DNA of 32,334 nt from Lachnospiraceae bacterium (GTDB lineage Bacteria > Bacillota > Clostridia > Lachnospirales > Lachnospiraceae), in assembly GCA_009774535.1 (NCBI GenBank), contig VSNY01000028.1:1-32334 (forward strand). Reading direction: 5' to 3'. This document shows, piece by piece, positions 16,697 through 24,418 of the stretch. Positions within the stretch are counted from its first letter, which is position 1. The number at the start of each line of letters is the position of its first letter. Below the pieces are notes generated by a model. It saw only the letters and a list, made by a program, of their open reading frames with translations, was not told the DNA's origin and did no database searches. The position numbers were made by a program, and so were the translations under genes.

Positions 16697-17707
16697 CTAC
16701 CTGTCTTCGTCTTCAATATCCAAATCATCCATAAGTTCCCTGCGGGTCACACGGTTGTGGGACGATTTACGGTTTCTCGTATTCTCACTAATTTTTTTTA
16801 CCGTTTTCGCCCTGGCAGGCACATAGCGTTTCGGCACAGCCTTGACATAATAATAGTATTCGTCATCTTCAAACTGCACCCGTTCGGTCCGTGTATAATC
16901 CAGATTAAAGAAAAAAAACTGTATCACCAGCAGCACAAGCACACTGATTACACACCCCATTGTCAGGCGTACCGTCATGCTGCTCATGCCAATCTGCGTA
17001 TATCCAGCAAAAAAGCCTACATACTCCAGCAGCATACCCACAAGAATCGCAATCGTCCATGCATAATCCACCGACAGTCTCCGGATCACATATACAAGCA
17101 GCGACGCCGTGACAAATACCGCAATGGTCAGATACATTTCCCGGTTTCCCGCGAACTGTTTGATAATCTCCTGAAACCTGCCAATCAGCTGGTCTTCTTC
17201 GCTGACTGTCCCCAGGTTCGACTCATTCGCTATAATTCCATCCAGAAAATAATACGTTACCATACCGCATACAGTCGGAATCACTGCTGCAGGCTGCTGC
17301 AGCAATCCGTTCGCAACCGGCATCACATATGGAATGCCAAGGGCGCAGGCAATCGGAGCCAGCAGCGCATTGTACGCGCATTCCGGCGCAAACCGAAAGT
17401 ACAGCAGATACATCACAAGAAACAGCACAAGCATAATAACACCTGCCGGCATCGATAAAGCATAGCAATGTAACGTAATCAGCGCTCCCGCCGCCAGGAG
17501 CGTCACCGCCACAGGCAGAATGGAACAGACCAGCGCCGCAATCAAAAGCAGCGCCAGACTGTCCAGCCGTTCCATATATCCAATGGTATAATTAATCATT
17601 ATAAAAACTGAAAATGCAAGCAGGAATTTAATTACCGGCAGCAGATATACTTCATATTTCCCATAAAATCTGCAGATTCCTTCCTTCAATTCCAATAAAA
17701 ATGTCAT
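16697..17707 (-). CDS. Polytopic membrane protein of unknown function, upstream of cdaA
   Basis: A 336-residue protein that I do not recognise by family name. Hydrophobic segments run at about 22-42, 50-75, 80-110, 112-135, 140-165, 190-215, 220-240 and 255-275, so eight or so helices. A cytoplasmic, highly charged C-terminus follows (about 278-336) with a DDEYYYYVKAVPKRYVP stretch, then basic and finally acidic runs (MDDLDIEDEDR). Its start overlaps the stop of the preceding gene by 4 bp (ATGA), implying coupled translation. Position directly before cdaA suggests a role linked to c-di-AMP or the envelope, but that is only context. Confidence 0.85.
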   Translation of the reverse strand: MTFLLELKEGICRFYGKYEVYLLPVIKFLLAFSVFIMINYTIGYMERLDSLALLLIAALVCSILPVAVTLLAAGALITLHCYALSMPAGVIMLVLFLVMYLLYFRFAPECAYNALLAPIACALGIPYVMPVANGLLQQPAAVIPTVCGMVTYYFLDGIIANESNLGTVSEEDQLIGRFQEIIKQFAGNREMYLTIAVFVTASLLVYVIRRLSVDYAWTIAILVGMLLEYVGFFAGYTQIGMSSMTVRLTMGCVISVLVLLVIQFFFFNLDYTRTERVQFEDDEYYYYVKAVPKRYVPARAKTVKKISENTRNRKSSHNRVTRRELMDDLDIEDEDR

Positions 17708-18129
17708 GATCTCCTCCTAACGCCCGGTGTTCTGCGGTTCTCCTGTTCTTCATACAGCTTGCCCAGCCGTTTCAGCCGCCGATAATGCCGCTTCATACTT
17801 TTTCTGCTTTCCGCGTAAATTACATTCGCATAAACTTCTACCGCGATCAAGTAGGCTGCCAGAAAAAACAGGTATCTTACGAGTATTGCCGTCCCAAATG
17901 CAATCAGGTCCATACTGTCCAGATGTTCCATCAGCTCTTCCATATAGCAGACGCCCCACAGCAGCAGAAAAATACCATATACAACGGTACCGTATATAAA
18001 TCCTTTTAACAGGTGTCTTGCTGCAAAATCACTGCGGTAGAAGCGGATGACCTTTTTATATTTTTTTCCTTCCCGCTGTTCATAGGCCGCCAGTTTTGTC
18101 ATTTCACGGACTCGTTCCTGATCGATCAT
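17704..18129 (-). CDS. Small two-helix membrane protein, first gene of the operon
   Basis: A 141-residue protein of unknown function. The ATG at 18129 has GGAGG 5 nt upstream, so I reject the longer open frame reaching 18318. Charged N-terminus (about 1-37, with REMTKLAAYEQREGKKYKK), two hydrophobic helices (about 44-62 and 77-103), and a very basic C-terminal tail with KSMKRHYRRLKRLGKLYEEQ. Its stop overlaps the next start by 4 bp. It follows a promoter-like element at 18173-18201, so it probably opens the c-di-AMP and glycan transcription unit. Confidence 0.82.
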   Translation of the reverse strand: MIDQERVREMTKLAAYEQREGKKYKKVIRFYRSDFAARHLLKGFIYGTVVYGIFLLLWGVCYMEELMEHLDSMDLIAFGTAILVRYLFFLAAYLIAVEVYANVIYAESRKSMKRHYRRLKRLGKLYEEQENRRTPGVRRRS

Positions 18130-18172
18130 AAATTCCTCCATAATATGCCTGTTTTGCCACAATATTATTTTC

Positions 18173-18201
18173 ATTATAACACAGGGCTTTGTATATGAAA
18201 A
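18173..18201 (-). promoter_or_regulatory. Sigma-A-like promoter for the cdaA/glycan operon
   Basis: On the minus strand a perfect -10 TATAAT (18173-18178) is separated by 17 bp from TTTTCA (18196-18201), which matches the -35 consensus at four of six positions. Transcription would start near 18166, about 37 nt before the first ATG. No other promoter this good is visible before gene 17704-18129. Confidence 0.65.
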
Positions 18202-18240
18202 GTTTTTTTGCTGTGGAAGAAGTGAAAAAAGTGTAAAAAA

Positions 18241-18378
18241 GTGTAACAGTTCAGGCAGATCAGCGCATTTACTGCGCTGAACGTATGAAAATGTAGTGGC
18301 TGCACGTATCCAGCCCATCGCGAAGCGATTCTGAATGGCTGGATACGTAACAGTTCAGCGGGGTATCTGAACTGTTAC
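18241..18378. repeat. Cluster of palindromes in intergenic spacer
   Basis: Three hairpins lie side by side in the 295-bp spacer between the operon start and yvyF. First, CAGCGCA and TGCGCTG at 18261-18279. Second, a perfect 12-bp repeat ACGTATCCAGCC (18304-18315) and GGCTGGATACGT (18337-18348). Third, a perfect 12-bp repeat GTAACAGTTCAG (18347-18358) and CTGAACTGTTAC (18367-18378). The 11-mer TAACAGTTCAG occurs at 18244, at 18348 and inverted at 18367. This looks like a dispersed palindromic repeat (REP-like) rather than gene regulation, but no copy number is available. Confidence 0.7.
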
Positions 18379-18413
18379 AAAAAAGAAAAAGAGAATGCTC
18401 CCGCACTCTCTTT
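18379..18413 (-). terminator. Intrinsic terminator after yvyF
   Basis: Read on the minus strand, AAAGAGAGTGC and GCATTCTCTTT form an 11-bp stem (one G-T pair) with a 4-nt loop, followed by a T-rich run interrupted by one C. It starts 11 bp after the yvyF stop, so it should end the recD2-comFC-yvyF transcript. Confidence 0.85.
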
Positions 18414-18424
18414 CGTAGTATCCT

Positions 18425-18829
18425 TTAGTTGTCAATAAATCTCATTCTGTTCCCGTCTGATTTTCTCTCCACCTTAACAACCGGCTCTTCTTCCACGACC
18501 GCATGGCTAAGATTATTAATCATTTTGCCTTTGCATGCCTCACAGTATTTTCCATACTTAATCATCGCGCCGCAGTTCATGCATTCAATGCCTACTGGTG
18601 AATCATCCGCAAACTTCAGACGTTCTTCACGCACCCATGTTTTTAGCTGCTTTACGGATACTTCCTTGGCTTCTGATACATCCTGCAGAGATGAATGTGG
18701 ATTTTCCCGGATAAAATCTTTGACTTCCTTAAATTTTTCTTCCAGTTTTTCCACACATGCCGGACAGATTACCGGCCCTGACAGATAGTTGAAAATACGT
18801 TTGCAGCTCTTACATGTCCTTACATCCAT
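18425..18829 (-). CDS. yvyF: YvyF-type flagellar-region zinc-finger protein
   Basis: A 134-residue protein with four CxxC pairs: CKSC (6-9), CPAC (22-25), CMNC (about 83-86) and CEAC (about 96-99), suggesting two zinc sites. The middle (about 30-75) is helical, with a helix-turn-helix-like SLQDVSEAKEVSVKQLKTWVREERL. This matches the conserved flagellar-region protein YvyF, which in Bacillus lies between comFC and flgM. Here too it follows comFC (54 bp) with AAGGGGG 7 nt before the ATG. YvyF has been linked to flagellar regulation, but its biochemical role is not settled. No flgM follows; a terminator does. Confidence 0.86.
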   Translation of the reverse strand: MDVRTCKSCKRIFNYLSGPVICPACVEKLEEKFKEVKDFIRENPHSSLQDVSEAKEVSVKQLKTWVREERLKFADDSPVGIECMNCGAMIKYGKYCEACKGKMINNLSHAVVEEEPVVKVERKSDGNRMRFIDN

Positions 18830-18883
18830 AATATTGCCCCCTTATTTCGATTCTGAAGCGGTCCTGCTTCCTAATAAATGATT

Positions 18884-19681
18884 TCATTGGCCCTGCCCGA
18901 TACTGATGCACAGATAAAATACATCCTCAATCCCAGACTGTTTTAGCACAAGCGCAGCGGAGTCGATCGTGCTGCCCGTTGTATAAATGTCATCAATCAG
19001 CAGGATTCTCTTTAAGTTTACTACATTTCCATCTATTTTAAAAGCATTTTTCAGATTATTTTTTCTTTCCTGAACAGAAAGCTGTTTTTGCGGCGCTGTA
19101 TGGCGGATACGGACTAGTTTTTTAGCATCGTAGTCCAAACCGCATAGCTGCGCAAAACGCTTTCCAAACAAATCCGCCTGATTATATCCGCGCCTGCGCT
19201 TCCTTTTTCGGGAAAGCGGGACCGGCATGACCATATCGATATCCAGCTGCCGGACCCAGCTGCCATAACGCGCCGCGGCCTCTCTTGCAAAAAATTCCGT
19301 ATAATCTCTGCGGTTGCTGTATTTATACCGGTAAAGCATCTCCCTTACCGGCCCCTGGTACTGAAACACAGCGCGCCCCTGGCAGAATACATGCTTTTTG
19401 CATAAACAGTCGTGACAATATTCCTGCACTTCGTTGTCTAACCGCTTGCCGCAGGAATAGCAAAACGGCTGTATAATATACCGGATTTTTTTTGCGCATT
19501 CCGGACAGATCCAGGCAGCGTGCAGCACGCGGTCACAGACCGGGCAGCGGTCCGGATACAGCAGCCGCGGCATGCTTCTCCAAAAACTTTGCGCGAACAG
19601 CTGCGCTTTTGCGCCTGCGTTTTCTGTATGGATACTACGCTTCTTTCTGTTATGGGATGTTTTGATCTGATTCTGATTCAT
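18884..19681 (-). CDS. comFC: ComFC-like phosphoribosyltransferase-domain competence protein
   Basis: A 265-residue protein with an N-terminal basic extension, then zinc-ribbon-like cysteine pairs (CPVC, CPEC, CYSC, CHDC, about 45-95), then a type I PRTase domain with the PRPP loop ILLIDDIYTTGSTID near residue 228. It also has the basic KRKRRRGYNQADLF segment typical of ComF. ComFC is needed for handling incoming single-stranded DNA in transformable bacteria, though many non-competent species keep it. The ATG overlaps the recD2 stop (ATGA), so translation is coupled. Some upstream residues may not be translated if a later start is used. Confidence 0.93.
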   Translation of the reverse strand: MNQNQIKTSHNRKKRSIHTENAGAKAQLFAQSFWRSMPRLLYPDRCPVCDRVLHAAWICPECAKKIRYIIQPFCYSCGKRLDNEVQEYCHDCLCKKHVFCQGRAVFQYQGPVREMLYRYKYSNRRDYTEFFAREAAARYGSWVRQLDIDMVMPVPLSRKRKRRRGYNQADLFGKRFAQLCGLDYDAKKLVRIRHTAPQKQLSVQERKNNLKNAFKIDGNVVNLKRILLIDDIYTTGSTIDSAALVLKQSGIEDVFYLCISIGQGQ

Positions 19682-21912
19682 TTTTTATTAATTGTTCCTC
19701 CGCCTGCGTCCGCCTGTTCCATAATACGGTCTTTCAGCCCGCAGTAACGTCTCTGTTCACTGATATTATCAACCATATCCGTAAAAGTGTGTTCATCGCC
19801 GACCAGTGTTACACACTTCTTCGCTCTTGTTACAGCGGTATACAAAAGATTCCGGTTCATCAGCATTTTAGGCCCGCTTAACAGCGGAATGACAACCGCC
19901 GGATATTCGCTGCCCTGCGACTTATGGATCGTAATCGCATAAGCAAGCTCCAGCTCCTCCAGCATTTTAAACGGATATTCCACGACCCGCCCTTCGTCAA
20001 ACTCAATGGTAACGATCTCCGTCAATTCCCGGATACTGCGGATCACACCCATATCGCCGTTAAAAATGCCCATTCCATGTTCGACCGTAATGCCGTATCG
20101 GTTTTTCACTTCCCATTCGATCTGGTAATTGTTTTTCACCTGCATCACTTTATCGCCCTCGCGAAAAATGACTTCCCCGCGTATTTTTTCCGCTTTGTTC
20201 TGCGCCGGAGGGTTCAGGTATTGCTGCAGCACTGTATTTAGGCGGTCCACGCCAAGCAGTCCCTTCCGCATCGGCGTCAGCACCTGGATCTCATACATCT
20301 GGGCATCTACATATTTTGGCATTTTCTGAATCACCAGCTGGAGTACTACATTGATGATCTTATCGGCGTCGTATCGTTTTAAAAAGAAAAAATCCCGGCT
20401 CTGATTATCCAGCCTGACCGATTCCCCACGGTTGATTCTGTGTGCATTGACAATAATATCGCTTTGGCTTGCCTGACGGAAAATCTTCGTCAGACGCACA
20501 ACCTGATATACCCCTGCGTCGATCATGTCTTTCAATACACTGCCCGGGCCGACGCTTGGAAGCTGGTTAATATCTCCGACCAGCACAAGCCTGGTGGCAG
20601 GCGCAATTGCTTTTAATAAGGAGTTCATCAGGGTAATGTCTACCATTGACATTTCATCGATAATAATCGCATCCGTTTCCAGCGGATTCGACTCATTGCG
20701 TTCAAATCCCGCGCTGCCTTCCACTCCTCCATTCAGTTCCAGCATCCGGTGAATCGTACGTGCTTCGTATCCGGTCGTTTCGCTCATCCGTTTTGCCGCT
20801 CTGCCCGTCGGCGCTGCCAGCATAAAATCCAGCCCTTCCATTTCATAAAGCCGGATAATGGAATTAATCGTTGTTGTCTTCCCGGTTCCCGGCCCTCCGG
20901 TAATAATCAAAAGCCCGTTCCTGGCCGCTTCGCAGAGCGCTTCCCGCTGCAGCTCATCCAGCACTACGTCTGTATGTTTTTCGATCGAGCTGATTTTTGT
21001 CCGCAGGTCGGCTTCAGATACTTCCTGCTGCACATTCAGTTCCTGCAGCAGCAGCGCTGCATTATGTTCCATATTATAATAGGAAGAAGAGTAGATCTGC
21101 ATTTCCTCGCCGTTCTGCTTTATGACAATGCGTCTTGCAACCGCCAGATCCATATAGTGTTTTTCAATCAGTTCCAGATCAATCTCCAAAAGCTGCGCAA
21201 CCCTTACATTCAGCTGCTCCTTCGGCAGATACGTATGTCCTTCACCTCCTGCCTGCTGCAGGGCATACAAGATCCCGCTGCGGATACGAAAGTCCGAATC
21301 TGCGCGGATTCCCGCCCGTCCCGCAATCTCATCCGCAATCCGAAATCCCACGCCCTGGATATCGTCAGCCATCCGGTATGGGTTTTCCCGGATAATGGTA
21401 TAGATCTGCGGTCCGTATGTCTGATAGACCTTTGCCGCCAGCGCCAGCGTAATTCCAAACTGCTGTAAAAAAATCATAGCCTGGCGCATTTCTTTTTTCT
21501 CTTCTACCTGCGCCGCAATCTCCTGTGCGCCCCGTTCGCTGATTCCGCGGATTTCCGCCAGCCGTTCCGGTTCTTCTTCGATCACGCGGAACGTATCTTT
21601 GCCAAATTTCCGCACAATCCGCGCCGCCAGCGCCGCGCCAATCCCTTTGATCGCGCCGGAACCCAAATAGCGCTCAATCGCAAATTCATCTTCCGGCTCT
21701 TTTTCTTCATAAGATTCCACTTTGAACTGCCTGCCATATGACGGATGCTCTGTATAACTGCCCGCAAACGCGACATTCATCCCCGCCGTAACCCCCTGAA
21801 GCGTCCCGACACAGGTCAGTTCGCCGCCTTCTGTCACCAGAGTCAGCACGCAATAGCCGTTTTCTTTATTTTGATATATAAAATTATCGATGTAGCCAGT
21901 GACTTTTTCCAA
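19678..21912 (-). CDS. recD2: RecD2-family ATP-dependent DNA helicase
   Basis: A 744-residue SF1B helicase (5'-3') of the RecD2 class, normal length. The N-terminal OB-like domain (about 1-75) is followed by helix-hairpin-helix repeats (IKGIGAALAARI, LAEIRGISERGAQEI, and ADDIQGVGFRIADEIA), then the helicase core with Walker A ITGGPGTGKTTTI, the Walker B IIIDEMSMVD, motif III LVLVGDINQLPSVGPG, and the C-terminal YAITIHKSQGSEYPAVVIP with AVTRAKKCVTLVGD. The TTG start at 21912 has AGGAG at 8 nt. RecD2 works without RecBC and supports genome stability. Coupling to comFC suggests a DNA-metabolism unit. Confidence 0.95.
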   Translation of the reverse strand: MEKVTGYIDNFIYQNKENGYCVLTLVTEGGELTCVGTLQGVTAGMNVAFAGSYTEHPSYGRQFKVESYEEKEPEDEFAIERYLGSGAIKGIGAALAARIVRKFGKDTFRVIEEEPERLAEIRGISERGAQEIAAQVEEKKEMRQAMIFLQQFGITLALAAKVYQTYGPQIYTIIRENPYRMADDIQGVGFRIADEIAGRAGIRADSDFRIRSGILYALQQAGGEGHTYLPKEQLNVRVAQLLEIDLELIEKHYMDLAVARRIVIKQNGEEMQIYSSSYYNMEHNAALLLQELNVQQEVSEADLRTKISSIEKHTDVVLDELQREALCEAARNGLLIITGGPGTGKTTTINSIIRLYEMEGLDFMLAAPTGRAAKRMSETTGYEARTIHRMLELNGGVEGSAGFERNESNPLETDAIIIDEMSMVDITLMNSLLKAIAPATRLVLVGDINQLPSVGPGSVLKDMIDAGVYQVVRLTKIFRQASQSDIIVNAHRINRGESVRLDNQSRDFFFLKRYDADKIINVVLQLVIQKMPKYVDAQMYEIQVLTPMRKGLLGVDRLNTVLQQYLNPPAQNKAEKIRGEVIFREGDKVMQVKNNYQIEWEVKNRYGITVEHGMGIFNGDMGVIRSIRELTEIVTIEFDEGRVVEYPFKMLEELELAYAITIHKSQGSEYPAVVIPLLSGPKMLMNRNLLYTAVTRAKKCVTLVGDEHTFTDMVDNISEQRRYCGLKDRIMEQADAGGGTINKK

Positions 21913-22165
21913 TGTTCTTTCTCCTGTTTACACGTGATGATGGAATGGAATAGAATAAAATGGAAGACAGGACAGCAGAGTTTTGACAAGATCGGGACGG
22001 AATAACTTGCCGGACAATGATCCGGCTGGATGATCAGGACAAAAATGGAATAGGGCAAACATAGGAAAAGCAGGATGCACTATGTACTTTCCCATACGTT
22101 AGCATCACCCTGCACCTGTTTTCAATATTAAGGATTCCTGTTTTTACAGCATGGCCGGTCATCCA
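21913..22165. other. Intergenic spacer between flagellar genes and recD2
   Basis: No gene is seen here. On the minus strand there is a 6-bp perfect hairpin GCCGGA/TCCGGC (22009-22026) without a T-tract, and an imperfect GCAGG-GTG-ATGC/GCATCCTGC pairing (about 22072-22110) followed by TTTT, a weak candidate terminator for the flagellar genes. No convincing -35/-10 pair for recD2 is evident. Confidence 0.4.
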
Positions 22166-22525
22166 TCAAGCTTCATCCTGGATTCCGTAATTGCGCTTCA
22201 TCTGCTCATACAGCTGCTGCGCCAGCGGCCCGCCTGACTGCTCTGTCGTCTGGGAAGCTACCGTCTGAATAACGCCGTCTTTAAAATAATTCACTAAAGA
22301 AGACAAAGACGCGTCTCCGTTTTCTTCACTGCCAATGGTCTTAAACATCTCTTTATAGACCTGTTCCATAAAATAAGACTCAAACTCCCGGCAGACTGCC
22401 TTTAATTCATCCGCTGATGCAGATCCATCCACGCTGTCCAGCTTTCCCGTCAGCTTGGAACCGGCTGCCGTACTGGTCAGGGACGGATCGACATAAGAAT
22501 TCAATCCATTGATTCCGATACTCAT
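22166..22525 (-). CDS. FlgJ-type rod-binding domain protein (no muramidase domain)
   Basis: A 119-residue protein matching only the N-terminal rod-binding part of FlgJ: LKAVCREFESYFMEQVYKEMFKTI (about 41-64), a short Ser-rich turn, then YFKDGVIQTVASQTTEQSGGPLAQQLYEQMKRNYGI. The C-terminal peptidoglycan hydrolase of proteobacterial FlgJ is absent, which is usual for Firmicutes. It probably helps rod assembly or capping in the periplasm-equivalent space. AGGAGG precedes the ATG. It lies 12 bp after the FlgG-like gene. Confidence 0.9.
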   Translation of the reverse strand: MSIGINGLNSYVDPSLTSTAAGSKLTGKLDSVDGSASADELKAVCREFESYFMEQVYKEMFKTIGSEENGDASLSSLVNYFKDGVIQTVASQTTEQSGGPLAQQLYEQMKRNYGIQDEA

Positions 22526-22537
22526 GGAAACCGCCTC

Positions 22538-23353
22538 CTATCGTTTCAGATTATTTGCCTGCTCTAACATCGTATCTGATGTTGTAATCGCCCTTGAATT
22601 TAACTCGTAAGCTCTCTGTGCCACGATCATATTCACCATTTCATCCGCGACTTGTACATTGGAGCCTTCCAAAAATCCCTGCCGCACACCGCTTCTGACG
22701 AGTCCCGGAGTTGTCGCTTCGTTCATCGGCATACCTGAAGCGTCTGTTTCTGTATAATATGTACCTGCAATCTTCTGTAAACCAGCGTCATTATTAAACT
22801 GCCACAGACCAATTGACTGGTTGAGCGGTACATACTCCCTTTCCGGGTTGGTATAGCCGATCGCGCCGTCACTGGAAATGCTCACCTGACTTGCATCAAC
22901 TTCATCCGGAAGCACAATCTCATTTCCATTCGTATCCAGTACCTGGTAGCCTTCTGAAGTGCTTAAGGTCAGTCCGTTAATACCCTGGCTCCAGTAAAAA
23001 TCACCATTTCTTGTATAATAAACTTGATCGTCAACACCGCTGACGCCAAATAAACCGTTTCCTTCAATTGCAACCGCGCTAAAACTCTCCACATCCAACA
23101 TCGGCCCCTGTCCAAAGTGAGATGTAATCGAAGCTACCCGCGTTCCCAGGCCGACCTGCGCGGAAATCGGCTTCTGCGCGCCGTTTGCCGTTGTAGTCTC
23201 CGTCTGAAGTGTTTGATATAACAACGACTTAAATTCCGGCTTTTCCGTTTTGTAACCGGTTGTATTGACGTTTGCAAGATTGTTGGATATGGCATCTACA
23301 TTCGTCTGCTGCGCGCGCATGCCGGATGCAGCGCTCCATAATGCTCTCATCAT
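22538..23353 (-). CDS. Flagellar basal-body rod protein, FlgG/FlhP family
   Basis: A 271-residue flagellar axial protein. It starts MMRALWSAASGMRAQQTNVD followed by the family signature ISNNLANVNTTGYK (about 22-35), carries an internal beta-domain with GNGLFGVSG, and ends in the coiled-coil segment GFLEGSNVQVADEMVNMIVAQRAYELNSRAI that is typical of FlgG. Bacillus has two such genes after mbl (flhO, flhP), and this one takes the second place. The start is one of two adjacent ATG codons, 9-12 nt after GGAG. Confidence 0.92.
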   Translation of the reverse strand: MMRALWSAASGMRAQQTNVDAISNNLANVNTTGYKTEKPEFKSLLYQTLQTETTTANGAQKPISAQVGLGTRVASITSHFGQGPMLDVESFSAVAIEGNGLFGVSGVDDQVYYTRNGDFYWSQGINGLTLSTSEGYQVLDTNGNEIVLPDEVDASQVSISSDGAIGYTNPEREYVPLNQSIGLWQFNNDAGLQKIAGTYYTETDASGMPMNEATTPGLVRSGVRQGFLEGSNVQVADEMVNMIVAQRAYELNSRAITTSDTMLEQANNLKR

Positions 23354-23488
23354 AATATTTTAATCTCCTTCCACGGCACTCCATGCCCTGCTTTGCCTTC
23401 CGTGGTCAAACAAATCCGTATAAATATTATCGACGGATTCTTTCCTTTTCATAACCATTGTCCTAAATAATTTTACCGTCAGCCCTTA

Positions 23489-24295
23489 TTAACCGATCCT
23501 TCCAATTTGATTCACTGCTTTATCCAGCATCGTGTCAAAAGTCTGGATCATTTTCTGGTTGGACTCATAGGCTCTTGCAATTGTAATCATCGTCACCATT
23601 TCATCTACAACTTTTACATTGGAAGCCTCCAGGCATCCCTGTTCGATATTGCCCTGCGCTTCGATCACCTGTCCGCCGTCCACAAGGTCATACATATTTT
23701 CGCCATATTTGGAAAGAAAATCATAGTTTTCAAAATCTACCAATCCTATCTGCCCGACCAGCTGTCCGTTCTGACGGATAAAACCTGCCTTATCAATCGT
23801 AAAATCCAGATTCGGGTCCAGCTGGATATAGTTGCCCGCTGCCGGATTGCCAGTCTGCGCGCCGTTCTGGTTCAGTACAAAGTCACCGTCTTTGGTACGC
23901 AAAAAACCATCGGTGCTAATTGTAAACGCACCGTCTCTTGTATATTTCACAGAAGTGTTGCCTGCTTTATCGGTAAAGGAAATAGCAAAAAATCCATTGC
24001 CGTCGATCGCACAGTCATATTTATTATCTGTTACCTTAAAGCTGCCCTGCGTATAATCGGTATATGTCTCCCCGATCTTAACACCCATATTAACATCGCC
24101 AAGGGTGCGCGCCCGCCAGGTCGGCACCGAAGAATCCTTGATCCGCATCGCAAGCTGCGTGCGAAAGGATTCTGCTGTTGCGCCTTCCTTTTTGTAACCA
24201 TTCGTATCTGCATTTGCCAGGTTGTTTGTAATGACGTCCAGACGGTTCATTTCATTGACCATTCCTGTCCATGCCGTATATAAACCCTTTACCAT
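23489..24295 (-). CDS. Flagellar hook/rod protein, FlgF/FlhO family
   Basis: A 268-residue axial protein with the N-terminal signature ITNNLANADTNGYKKEG (about 23-39), an internal GNGFFAISF domain and the C-terminal QGCLEASNVKVVDEMVTMITIARAYESNQK. Compared with the following FlgG-like protein it lacks the AASGM start (here AWTGM) and resembles FlgF/FlhO. It is separated from mbl by 123 bp and from the FlgG-like gene by 135 bp, and no terminator is evident between them. It assembles into the rod or the proximal hook region of the flagellum. Confidence 0.91.
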   Translation of the reverse strand: MVKGLYTAWTGMVNEMNRLDVITNNLANADTNGYKKEGATAESFRTQLAMRIKDSSVPTWRARTLGDVNMGVKIGETYTDYTQGSFKVTDNKYDCAIDGNGFFAISFTDKAGNTSVKYTRDGAFTISTDGFLRTKDGDFVLNQNGAQTGNPAAGNYIQLDPNLDFTIDKAGFIRQNGQLVGQIGLVDFENYDFLSKYGENMYDLVDGGQVIEAQGNIEQGCLEASNVKVVDEMVTMITIARAYESNQKMIQTFDTMLDKAVNQIGRIG

Positions 24296-24418
24296 GTGCT
24301 TACTTCCTTTCTTTCCTGCATGCCAACTACAGAACCGCAGCTGTTTTTGGCACTGTCTTTCGTACTGCCATCCTATGATTTTTTTCTGATCTTATGCATC
24401 TGCATAGTACTTTATCGA

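Noticed and set aside
18130..18318. N-terminal extension of the small membrane protein
   Set aside because: It would cross the promoter and the palindrome cluster; GGAGG before 18129 fixes the start.
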